From the NCBI GenBank assembly GCA_021820105.1, contig JAKAED010000025.1, positions 1 to 32,733 on the forward strand: DNA of 32,733 nucleotides, in the 5' to 3' direction. The stretch comes from Actinomycetes bacterium (GTDB taxonomy: Bacteria; Actinomycetota; Thermoleophilia; Solirubrobacterales; Solirubrobacteraceae). The notes beneath the pieces were generated by a model. The model was given only the letters and a program-made list of their open reading frames with translations, had not been told where the DNA came from and did no database searches. The position numbers were made by a program, and so were the translations under genes. Numbering within the stretch: the stretch's first letter is position 1; each line of letters starts with the position of its first letter. Shown piece by piece: positions 15,144 through 22,075 of the stretch.

Positions 15144-15595
15144 GCGAGAGCCTGCCTGATCGTAACTCTGCGGCGGTCTTCGCCCGCGTGTGCGAGCTCC
15201 ACCCGGCAGGCGATCCGTCCGACCTGGCTCAGTTCCTCCGCGCCCGCGTCCGGCCACTCCACGAAGGTGATGGTGTCGGCACCGACATAGTCCGCAAGCA
15301 GATCGGGATCCTCATCCCGCAGCGAGGCGAGACGGTAGAGATCCACGTGCGCCACGTGCGCCACCGCACCAGCCGCCGGATAGCGCTGGCCGATCGTGAA
15401 GGTTGGGCTGGTCACCGGCACGCTCACGCCGAGCGCCCGCGCGGCGCCGCGGACGAAGGTCGTCTTGCCCGCGCCGAGCTCACCGCTGATCAGGACCACG
15501 TCACCTGGCGCGAGCGCCTCTGCCAGAAGCGCCCCCAGCGCCTCCGTCTCGGTTGCCGATCCCGTCTCCTGGCCCTGAGCCAACTCGCGCTCCAT
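15140..15595 (-). CDS. tsaE: tRNA threonylcarbamoyladenosine biosynthesis ATPase TsaE
   Basis: 151 residues, the family's normal size. The Walker A motif SGELGAGKTTFVRG is followed by TSPTFTIGQRYP and VAHVDLYRL, and TFVEWPD marks the Walker B/Trp region near the C terminus. TsaE hydrolyses ATP to recycle the TsaB-TsaD complex. The ATG at 15595 lies 19 bases after the LPXTG gene, so that small gene may be co-transcribed. No good Shine-Dalgarno sequence is seen. Confidence 0.94.
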   Translation of the reverse strand: MERELAQGQETGSATETEALGALLAEALAPGDVVLISGELGAGKTTFVRGAARALGVSVPVTSPTFTIGQRYPAAGAVAHVAHVDLYRLASLRDEDPDLLADYVGADTITFVEWPDAGAEELSQVGRIACRVELAHAGEDRRRVTIRQALA

Positions 15596-15614
15596 GAGCC
15601 CGAGTCTAGGTCTC

Positions 15615-15893
15615 TCAGCCCGTCCGGGAGCGCCTGACGAAGACGCCCATGCCGGTCCCGATCAGCACCAACCCCAGCGCGGTCTCCGGCACCAGGTCAT
15701 AGCCCGTGTTGGGCAGCGTCGCCGGGTGCTGGGTGACGGTCACCGGGGTTGTGGACGTCGTGGTCAAGCGCGACGGTGGCGTCGGCGTGATCTGTGACGC
15801 GGCGGTCGTCGATCCGGCCGCAGACGCCCAGGCGGGCGTGGCGAGCGAGATCCCGACCGAAGCAATGGCGGCGGCAAACCTGAAGGGCTTCAC
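15615..15893 (-). CDS. Small secreted protein with LPNTG sortase-type anchor
   Basis: 92 residues. An N-terminal signal peptide (KPFRFAAAIASVGISLATPAWASAAG, likely cut after ASA or nearby) is followed by a Thr/Ser/Pro-rich stretch of about 30 residues. Then comes LPNTG, a hydrophobic segment (ALGLVLIGTGMGVFV) and a basic tail RRSRTG. This is the classical LPXTG layout for covalent attachment to cell wall by sortase, but the exposed part is far too short for an adhesin; it may be a spacer or a precursor peptide. The start is GTG with no ribosome-binding site. No sortase gene is in the window. Confidence 0.75.
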   Translation of the reverse strand: MKPFRFAAAIASVGISLATPAWASAAGSTTAASQITPTPPSRLTTTSTTPVTVTQHPATLPNTGYDLVPETALGLVLIGTGMGVFVRRSRTG

Positions 15894-15940
15894 GGGAGGA
15901 TGGAATTTAGAGGATCGACGCTTATCAAATCACCCAGACG

Positions 15941-15965
15941 GAACATCCCGCAAATTGGGATGTTC
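15941..15965. promoter_or_regulatory. 9-bp inverted repeat in the divergent LPXTG/flippase intergenic region
   Basis: GAACATCCC (15941-15949) and GGGATGTTC (15957-15965) are perfectly complementary around a 7-base loop. The site lies between divergent genes, so it is not a terminator for either. It may be a repressor site or a 5'-UTR hairpin. It ends two bases before a TTG that could start the flippase, which would make that TTG hard to initiate from. Confidence 0.6.
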
Positions 15966-16000
15966 TCTTGAACACTGCCGACGAGTATCGTCCCGAACGG

Positions 16001-17320
16001 ATGCCGATTCGGATCTCCACGGTGTTGGGGCGCCTGCGCGACTCAGAGAACAGTCGGGCCGCAGGGCTCGCGGGAGCGATGATCATAAATAACGTCATCG
16101 CGCTCATCTCGTCGGTCGCGTTCGCACGACTGCTGTCGGACTACGGCGCGTTGGCGGCCCTGGTGAGCTATCTCATCATCCTCACGGTCGCCGGGCAGGC
16201 CGTGCAGGTCGCCACCGCGCGAGAGGGAGTGCTCGGCAAGCTGGGTACGGAGGAGGCACTGCTGGCTACGCTCGAGCGCTGGGCGCGGGCGCTGGCAGTG
16301 TTCACGCTGATGGCGACTGTGGTCTCCGTCTTGGCACGGCACCCAATTGCCGCAGCTGTCGGAGTCCCCCACTTCAGCTGGGCTGCCGCCACCGGAATCC
16401 CCGCGGGCTGCATCTACCTTTGGCTGTGCACGCTGCGCGGTGCGCTTCAGGGAGTCGGTGACTACCGGTCGGTCGGAATCAGCCTGATCGGCGAGCAGGC
16501 CGTGCGACTGCTCGCGGGCGCACTCCTCGCTGCCGCCGGGTTGGGAGTCGCCGGCGCTTACCTCGGTTCGCTGCTCTCCTATGCCGCGATGGCCACCTAC
16601 TGCACAGCCCGCATCTACCGCAGCCAAGCGGGACCGGGTTACCCGCGCTGGCATCTAAGACAGGCTGCAGCGGGCGCGTACAGCCTCAGCCGCCACATCT
16701 GGTCGGCTGCCGTTCCGATCACGGCGCTAGCAATCATCCAGTTCCTACAGAACATCGACCTGATTACCGCCAAGCACCAGTTCTCCAACAGCGTTGCAAG
16801 CTCCTACGCGGTGGCCGCTGTTGCCGGCAAGGCGCTCATCTGGGTCGCGATGGGAGCCAGCTTCTATCTGGTTCCGGAAACCTCACGGCTGAGCTCACAG
16901 GGAGCGGATACGCGACGAGTGCTGCTGCGCACGCTGGCGATCGTGCTGCTCTGCTCCGCGCCGGCGCTGCTCATCTTCGCCTTCCTGGCGCATCCGCTGC
17001 TGGCCACCGTGTTCGGTGCCGGCCGGGCAATCGCTTCCGCCTCGCTGCTGCCCCTGGGAGCGGCATTCACGGTTCTCGCTGCGAGCTATCTGGCGGTGCA
17101 ATACCTGCTGGCGCTCAAGCGGGTCTGGTTCCTGCCCGCGATCGGGCTCGTCGCCGCCATCGAGCCGGTCCTGCTGGTGCAGGCGCCAAGGGACCCGGCA
17201 GCGTTCGCGACCGTGGTGCTGCTCGTACAGTTGATCGGCGCCGTGGTGGCATTCACCGCAGCGCTTGCACTCCGCACCGCGATCCCCGACCACGTCAGCG
17301 CCGGCTCAGAAGAGCCCTAG
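16001..17320 (+). CDS. Polysaccharide biosynthesis/flippase membrane protein (MOP superfamily, Wzx-like)
   Basis: About 439 residues with roughly a dozen hydrophobic helices spread along the whole chain, starting with AAGLAGAMIINNVIALISSVAFARLL. The layout and polar spacing match oligosaccharide flippases that turn lipid-linked sugars across the cytoplasmic membrane. No close substrate clue is present, and no glycosyltransferase genes are nearby. I prefer the ATG at 16001; an in-frame TTG at 15968 would add 11 residues but directly abuts a strong hairpin. Neither has a clear ribosome-binding site. The 3' end overlaps the convergent UDG gene by 15 bases. Confidence 0.85.
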   Translation: MPIRISTVLGRLRDSENSRAAGLAGAMIINNVIALISSVAFARLLSDYGALAALVSYLIILTVAGQAVQVATAREGVLGKLGTEEALLATLERWARALAVFTLMATVVSVLARHPIAAAVGVPHFSWAAATGIPAGCIYLWLCTLRGALQGVGDYRSVGISLIGEQAVRLLAGALLAAAGLGVAGAYLGSLLSYAAMATYCTARIYRSQAGPGYPRWHLRQAAAGAYSLSRHIWSAAVPITALAIIQFLQNIDLITAKHQFSNSVASSYAVAAVAGKALIWVAMGASFYLVPETSRLSSQGADTRRVLLRTLAIVLLCSAPALLIFAFLAHPLLATVFGAGRAIASASLLPLGAAFTVLAASYLAVQYLLALKRVWFLPAIGLVAAIEPVLLVQAPRDPAAFATVVLLVQLIGAVVAFTAALALRTAIPDHVSAGSEEP

Positions 17321-18001
17321 CTGCTGCACTTCCGGCCCAGGCCGCGGGTGCGTCTCCCGAACGGGCTCTGGCTCCGGATCCGGCTCTGGCTCGACAGGGG
17401 CCGCACCCTGATCCGGTGGACCCAGTGCGAGCAGTTCCGGTATGCGGAGAAAGTCGGCTCTCAGCAGCTCCAGCGTGGATGGTGTGTACAGCGCCGCGGC
17501 CGGATGGTATAGCGGATATAGCCTCACCGTTCGCGGACCGATCGTGCGCTCCTCGTGCTGACCGTGGATTCTTGAGATCCCGGTGGGCTCCCCGCGCAGC
17601 AGCTTGGTGGCGAAATTGCCAAGCGTGCAGATCATGGTCGGCTGGATCAGCTCGAGCTTCTCAAACAGGAAGTGGCGACAGGAGTCCAGCTCATGGGGAT
17701 ATGGGTCGCGGTTCCCTGGAGGACGGCACATGAGCGTGTTGGCGATGAAGACATCGCCACGTTGCATCCCTATCTCCCCCAGCAGCTGCTCCAGCAATCT
17801 GCCGGCCTGCCCTACGAACGGCACCCCCTGCTGATCCTCGTTGGCGCCGGGGGCTTCACCCACGAACATCAGCTCGGCGTCGGCGTTGCCGGCGCCGAAG
17901 ACGACATTGGTACGGCTCTCATGCAGCGCACACGCGACGCAGACCCGCGCCCGCTCATAGGAGGCCTTCAACTGCTCTCGACGCTCACCGGCTGACGTCA
18001 C
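17306..18001 (-). CDS. Type-4 (UdgA) uracil-DNA glycosylase, 4Fe-4S, with C-terminal clamp-binding-like motif
   Basis: Removes uracil from DNA in base excision repair. Motif A is MFVGEAPGANEDQQG, and the C-terminal catalytic loop is YPLYHPAAAL. Four cysteines at the expected spacings (CVAC near the N terminus, then NTLMC and DSC) would hold the iron-sulfur cluster. I use the GTG at 18001 (231 residues, MTSAGERREQL), which fits family N termini; a TTG at 18028 is possible. After the catalytic domain comes a Pro/Glu-rich linker of about 25 residues ending in QLGLF, which matches the bacterial beta-clamp-binding consensus QL(S/D)LF. The gene diverges from the pantothenate operon. Confidence 0.93.
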   Translation of the reverse strand: MTSAGERREQLKASYERARVCVACALHESRTNVVFGAGNADAELMFVGEAPGANEDQQGVPFVGQAGRLLEQLLGEIGMQRGDVFIANTLMCRPPGNRDPYPHELDSCRHFLFEKLELIQPTMICTLGNFATKLLRGEPTGISRIHGQHEERTIGPRTVRLYPLYHPAAALYTPSTLELLRADFLRIPELLALGPPDQGAAPVEPEPDPEPEPVRETHPRPGPEVQQLGLF

Positions 18002-18082
18002 GCTGCCGATGCTAACTGAGCACGTCAAGCAGTTACCATTCGGTACAGGCCGTCACCTTCCGTAGGGATGGACCCGTAAGAG

Positions 18083-18838
18083 ATGCCCGAGACTCACCCC
18101 ACGCCAGGAGTCATCAAGCTCGCGATCGTCGGCGCCGGCCGGCTGGGCAACGCGCTCGCCACGGCCCTGCGCGCCGAGGTTACGCACGGGCGCCGGGCCC
18201 GGAGTCTTGATCTGATCGGACCGCTAGGTCATGGCAGCAGCGCCGCGGGTTGCACCGCCGCGCTGCTCTGCGTGCCGGACCGGGAGATCGCCGCCGCTGC
18301 GGCACTGATCGACCCGGAGGTGATCGTGGGCCACTGCTCAGGAGCCACGGGACTAGAGCCGCTGAGCGGACACGAGGCCTTCTCCCTGCACCCGCTCATG
18401 ACCATCACCGCTGGTGGGGCTGAGTTCGCTGGGGCCACAGCTGCGGTCGCTGCCAGCACCGAGCGTGCCCTTGCGCTTGCCTCAGAGATCGCCGGCCAAC
18501 TGGGCATGACGATCGTCAACGTGAAGCCTGAGGACCGGACCGCCTACCATGCTGCGGCCTCAATCGCCTCAAACTTCCTTGTGACCCTCGAGGCCGCCGC
18601 CGAGCGGCTTGCGCAGACGGCGGGCGTCAGCCGCCAGATGCTTGTACCGCTCGTGCGCGCCACCGTCGATAACTGGGCGGCACTGGGGCCGCAGCAGGCG
18701 CTGAGCGGCCCGGTCGCACGCGGTGACGAGGCGACCGTGCAGCGTCAACGCGACGCGATCAGACTGCGGGCTCCCGAGCTCATCGAACTCTTCGACGCGC
18801 TGACATCAGCCACGCGTGAACTGGCGGTCCGGCGATGA
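18083..18838 (+). CDS. Rossmann-like/DUF2520 oxidoreductase, candidate ketopantoate reductase
   Basis: 251 residues. An N-terminal Rossmann domain (IKLAIVGAGRLGNALATAL, then CTAALLCVPDREIAAAA) is joined to a C-terminal DUF2520 helical domain (EDRTAYHAAASIASNFLVTLEAAAERL, then PLVRATVDNWAALGPQQALSGPVARGD). The conserved HCSGATGLEPLSG and SLHPLMT lie between them. It is translationally coupled to panC (ATGA). In mycobacteria a DUF2520 gene also precedes panC. As I recall, the PanG type of ketopantoate reductase belongs to this fold group, so it is the best candidate here for making pantoate. This function is inferred from context, not shown by a diagnostic motif. Confidence 0.88.
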   Translation: MPETHPTPGVIKLAIVGAGRLGNALATALRAEVTHGRRARSLDLIGPLGHGSSAAGCTAALLCVPDREIAAAAALIDPEVIVGHCSGATGLEPLSGHEAFSLHPLMTITAGGAEFAGATAAVAASTERALALASEIAGQLGMTIVNVKPEDRTAYHAAASIASNFLVTLEAAAERLAQTAGVSRQMLVPLVRATVDNWAALGPQQALSGPVARGDEATVQRQRDAIRLRAPELIELFDALTSATRELAVRR

Positions 18839-19689
18839 GGACGCTGCGGACCGTCAGCGAGGTTCGTGCTGCGCTCAGGCGCCCCCGCAGTGAAGGCCGG
18901 CGCATCGGTCTGGTTCCGACGATGGGCGCCTTTCACGAGGGTCACGCATCGCTGTTCCGCCGCGCGCATCAGGACTGTGATGAGGTGGTGGTGTCGCTGT
19001 TTGTCAACCCGGCCCAGTTCAACGATCGGGCGGACCTGGTCGCCTACCCGCGCGATGAGCGCCGTGATGCTGCGATCGCGGCCGAGCTGCGCGTCGATTA
19101 CCTGTTCGCCCCAACGGTCGAGGAGATCTACCCGCACGGCTTCAGCACCTCCGTCAGCGTCGGCGCCATCAGTGAGGTGCTTGAGGGCGAGCATCGCGGG
19201 CGCGAGCACTTCGACGGAGTCGCGACGGTCGTCACCAAGCTCTTCAACATCATCGCTCCCGACATCGCCTACTTTGGCCAAAAGGACGCACAGCAGACAC
19301 TCGTGATCAGGCGCCTTGCCGAGGACCTCAACCTACCGGTGGAGGTAGAGGTCTGCCCAACCGTGCGCGAGCCGGACGGCCTGGCGATGTCGAGCCGAAA
19401 CCAATTGCTGAGCCCCGGTGACAGGGCTCGCGCAGCAGCGCTCAACCGCTCCCTACAGACAGCGCAGGCGCTGGTTGCAGCCGGGCAGGCTGACGTTAGG
19501 CTGATCACCGCAGCGGCCGAGACGGAACTGCGCAACGCGGCGATCCAGCCCGAATACGTACAGATTGTGGATCCCGACACCTTTGCACCGCTCGCGCGGA
19601 TCGACCGCCCCGCCCTGGCGGTGGTGGCGGCACGGGTCGGCACCGTCAGGCTGATTGACAACCAGATGCTCTCCCCCAGTCCCAGATAA
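18835..19689 (+). CDS. panC: Pantothenate synthetase (pantoate-beta-alanine ligase)
   Basis: Joins pantoate and beta-alanine with ATP to form pantothenate. 284 residues, the normal size. The nucleotidyltransferase HIGH-type motif is VPTMGAFHEGHASLFRRA. SLFVNPAQFN contacts pantoate and ATP, YFGQKDAQQ follows, and MSSRNQLLS is the KMSKS-like loop. The ATG at 18835 overlaps the DUF2520 stop (ATGA), so translation is coupled. panB follows 11 bases later. panD, which makes beta-alanine, is not in the window. Confidence 0.96.
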   Translation: MRTLRTVSEVRAALRRPRSEGRRIGLVPTMGAFHEGHASLFRRAHQDCDEVVVSLFVNPAQFNDRADLVAYPRDERRDAAIAAELRVDYLFAPTVEEIYPHGFSTSVSVGAISEVLEGEHRGREHFDGVATVVTKLFNIIAPDIAYFGQKDAQQTLVIRRLAEDLNLPVEVEVCPTVREPDGLAMSSRNQLLSPGDRARAAALNRSLQTAQALVAAGQADVRLITAAAETELRNAAIQPEYVQIVDPDTFAPLARIDRPALAVVAARVGTVRLIDNQMLSPSPR

Positions 19690-19693
19690 GGAG
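19688..19693 (+). promoter_or_regulatory. Shine-Dalgarno sequence of panB
   Basis: AAGGAG lies seven bases before the ATG at 19701 and starts within the panC stop codon. It supports that panB start. Confidence 0.7.
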
Positions 19694-19700
19694 CAGCCGT

Positions 19701-20618
19701 ATGTCCTCACACCCATCCCACATAGCCGTGCTGGACGATGCCGCGCGGCTGCCGGTCAGCATCGCCATGCTCAACGAGCGCCGCCGGATCGGCCAGCGGC
19801 TCGTGATGGTCACCGCCTATGACTTCCCAAGCGCACGCGCAGCTGAGGCGGCCGGTGTTGATCTCGTGCTGGTTGGCGACTCAGGTGCCATGACCGTCCT
19901 GGGCTATCCCTCGACGATCGAGGTGAGCACCGAGGAGATGCTGATGCTCACCCAGGCGGTGCGCCGTGGGCTGCGCAGCCCGCTGCTAGTGGCGGACCTG
20001 CCCTTTGGCTCGTATGAGGAATCGGATGAGCAGGCGGTACGCACGGCCGTCAGGTTCATCAAGCAGGGGCGCGCCGACGCCGTGAAGCTCGAACGTGGCA
20101 GCGTCACCTCCCAGGCGCGAGCCGCCGCGATCGTGCAGGCCGGGATCCCGGTGATGGGCCACGTCGGCCTCACGCCCCAGACAGCCACAGCGCTGGGCGG
20201 CTACCGTGCCCAGGGCCGGAGCTCGGGCAGCGCCATCCGGATCGCAGAGGAGATGCTGGCTCTGCAGCGCGCCGGCTGCTTCGCGGTCGTGCTGGAGGCG
20301 GTGCCCGCGGCCGTCACGGAGGCACTGATGCCGCTGATGGACGTGCCGGTGATCGGCATCGGCGCGGGCCCTGCAACCGACGGGCAGGTGCTCGTGTTCC
20401 ACGACCTGCTGGGTATCCGCGAGGGTCGCGGCGCGCGGTTCGTGCAACGGTACGGCGACCTCCAACAGGAGATGAACGCCGGTGTTGCCGCTTACGCAGC
20501 CGACGTGCGCGCCGGTCACTACCCCGCTGCTGAGCACTGCTATTCGATCGACGCGGACGAGCTTGCAGCATTCCGTGCTGAGCTCGCTGCCCTGGGCGGC
20601 GAGATCACGGGACATTGA
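19701..20618 (+). CDS. panB: 3-methyl-2-oxobutanoate hydroxymethyltransferase (ketopantoate hydroxymethyltransferase)
   Basis: First committed step of pantothenate synthesis: adds a hydroxymethyl group from methylene-tetrahydrofolate to 2-oxoisovalerate. A (beta/alpha)8 enzyme with VMVTAYDFPSARAAEAAGVDLVLVGDS near the N terminus, MTVLGYPSTIEVSTEEM, VADLPFGSYEES, VKLERGS, VMGHVGLTPQTATALGGYRAQGR and the catalytic-Glu region VVLEAVPAAV. At 305 residues it is somewhat longer than E. coli PanB (264) because of a leader of about 25 residues and a C-terminal extension. A consensus ribosome-binding site fixes the start. Confidence 0.96.
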   Translation: MSSHPSHIAVLDDAARLPVSIAMLNERRRIGQRLVMVTAYDFPSARAAEAAGVDLVLVGDSGAMTVLGYPSTIEVSTEEMLMLTQAVRRGLRSPLLVADLPFGSYEESDEQAVRTAVRFIKQGRADAVKLERGSVTSQARAAAIVQAGIPVMGHVGLTPQTATALGGYRAQGRSSGSAIRIAEEMLALQRAGCFAVVLEAVPAAVTEALMPLMDVPVIGIGAGPATDGQVLVFHDLLGIREGRGARFVQRYGDLQQEMNAGVAAYAADVRAGHYPAAEHCYSIDADELAAFRAELAALGGEITGH

Positions 20619-20625
20619 CAGGACC

Positions 20626-20647
20626 GGTCGCGATCACGACCGCGACC
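20626..20647 (+). terminator. Hairpin between panB and the DUF47 gene
   Basis: GGTCGCG (20626-20632) pairs with CGCGACC (20641-20647) around an 8-base loop, within the 36-base gap after panB. No T-run follows and the next start codon is only seven bases away, so it is as likely an mRNA-stability or processing hairpin as a terminator. Confidence 0.35.
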
Positions 20648-20654
20648 CAATAGG

Positions 20655-21290
20655 ATGCCGGTTGTGACACGCATCACACAGGTCTTCGCGCCCCGGGATC
20701 GCATCTACTTCGAACTCTTTGAGGAGGCCGGCAACAACGTCCTGCGCGCGGGAGAGCTGCTGGAGCAGTTGCTGGCGACCTACCCGGACAGCCGCAGCCT
20801 CGCGGGTGACATCCGTGACTGCGAACACGAGGGAGACCGGATCACGCACGAGATCCTCGATCGGCTCAACCACACCTTCGTGACACCGATCGACCGTGAG
20901 GACATCCTCGCGCTGGCCTCAGCGCTGGATGACATCGCGGATTACATCGAGGAGGTCGCAGACTACCTCGGGCTCTACAAGATCGAGGCGCCGATGGACC
21001 AGGCGATCCGGCTCTCGGAGGTGCTGCATAAGGCGGTCCAACACATCGCCCAGGCCATCCCCCAGCTGCGCGGTTTCAGCGACATCTCCACGCACACGGT
21101 CGAGATCAACCGGCTCGAGAACGAGGGTGACCGGATCACTCGTGAGGCAATCGCCTCACTCTTCGACGGTGGCATCGACCCGATGGTCGTGATCCGCTGG
21201 AAGGATCTGTTCGAGCGGTTGGAGGACGCGATCGACGCCGCCGAGCACGTGGCTCACATTCTTCAGGGCATCGTCATCAAAAACTCATAG
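20655..21290 (+). CDS. DUF47 family (PhoU-like) phosphate transport regulator
   Basis: 211 residues, all helical, as in PhoU-like DUF47 proteins. Typical segments are FAPRDRIYFELFEEAGNNVLRAGELL, CEHEGDRITHEILDRLNHTFVTPIDREDILALASALDDIADYIEE, and the repeated second half INRLENEGDRITREAI to RWKDLFERLEDAIDAAEHVAHILQGIVIK. Both E(H/N)EGDRIT motifs, which bind metal in PhoU proteins, are present. These genes usually precede a Pit phosphate transporter; none follows here. The ATG at 20655 is given, but GTG at 20664 (MTRITQVFAPRD) matches family N termini better and has TAGGATG seven bases upstream. Confidence 0.9.
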   Translation: MPVVTRITQVFAPRDRIYFELFEEAGNNVLRAGELLEQLLATYPDSRSLAGDIRDCEHEGDRITHEILDRLNHTFVTPIDREDILALASALDDIADYIEEVADYLGLYKIEAPMDQAIRLSEVLHKAVQHIAQAIPQLRGFSDISTHTVEINRLENEGDRITREAIASLFDGGIDPMVVIRWKDLFERLEDAIDAAEHVAHILQGIVIKNS

Positions 21291-21473
21291 GGGCAAGAAC
21301 CCAGCGAGGTATGTCGCCGTCTCCGCCTCGGTGAGTCCACCGTGGTGCCCCTGAAGACCTGCTCCAACCCGGCCGCGGCACGTAGCGTCCAGCAGGATCA
21401 GCATCACCCGCTCGCCGGCCGCCACCCGTGCACGCACGGTGGCCGGAATCGAGGTGAAGGATCCTTGGGTCAT
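21285..21473 (-). CDS. Small hypothetical protein, coupled to the acyltransferase gene
   Basis: 62 residues ([20 protein letters not shown] to GHHGGLTEAETATYLAGFLPL). Its ATG overlaps the stop of the upstream acyltransferase as ATGA, the same coupling seen at real gene junctions around it, and it fills the space up to the convergent DUF47 gene, overlapping it by six bases. I do not recognise a family. The HGGLT ending loosely recalls the C-terminal region of alkaline-phosphatase-superfamily proteins, so it might be a remnant of a larger gene. Composition alone does not prove coding. Confidence 0.45.
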   Translation of the reverse strand: MTQGSFTSIPATVRARVAAGERVMLILLDATCRGRVGAGLQGHHGGLTEAETATYLAGFLPL

Positions 21474-22075
21474 CGATCTCCCTCCGGGGTTGACGCGTGG
21501 TAGTCGATGGCGTGCAGCACCCGCGCAGGCGCTCCGGCAGCCACCGAAAAAGCCGGGATATCAGTGGTCACCACCGAGTTGGCGCCAATCACGCAGCGCT
21601 CACCAACAGTCACGCCGCTGCTGATCACAACGTGCGCGCCGCACCAGACGTTATCTCCGATGCGAGTCGGGCCCTTGCTCGTGAACCCCTGCCAGGGGAC
21701 CGGGCGATCCGGATCGTCAAAGCGATGGTTCGCGTCGGTGATCAGGCAACCGTTGGCGAACATGCAGTGCTCGCCGATCTCCACCAGCTCCAGCGCTGCC
21801 ACCATCACGCCGAGGTTGAACATGCTGCCGCCACCGATCCGAATCCGAGCCGGTGCCGGCATCGTAATCCAGACTCCCGGCTCGAGCAGAACGTGCGGGC
21901 CTATCTCCAGCCGCCCATCCTGCAACGCCTCCAGCGCATCTCCGTGAAGTGGCCAGCGTGCAAATGCCTCCCGGCGAGCAAGTTCGTAGTGCAGCCTCGC
22001 ACGGCGCCACGGCAATGAGTTGCGCTCATACCAGCGCCACTTCTGCAGCCACAGTCGCGTCTGCGCGAGCGTCAA
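21470..22075 (-). CDS. Left-handed beta-helix (hexapeptide repeat) acyltransferase
   Basis: 201 residues. A helical N terminus ([32 protein letters not shown]) precedes hexapeptide coils from about residue 55: [39 protein letters not shown] with the catalytic-type histidine, then [37 protein letters not shown]. This is the maltose/galactoside O-acetyltransferase-like (LbH_MAT) fold; the acceptor is unknown and may be a surface sugar. The start is TTG at 22075, whose TTGA overlaps the uvrA stop. It is therefore probably read from the uvr transcript. Confidence 0.88.
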   Translation of the reverse strand: MTLAQTRLWLQKWRWYERNSLPWRRARLHYELARREAFARWPLHGDALEALQDGRLEIGPHVLLEPGVWITMPAPARIRIGGGSMFNLGVMVAALELVEIGEHCMFANGCLITDANHRFDDPDRPVPWQGFTSKGPTRIGDNVWCGAHVVISSGVTVGERCVIGANSVVTTDIPAFSVAAGAPARVLHAIDYHASTPEGDR

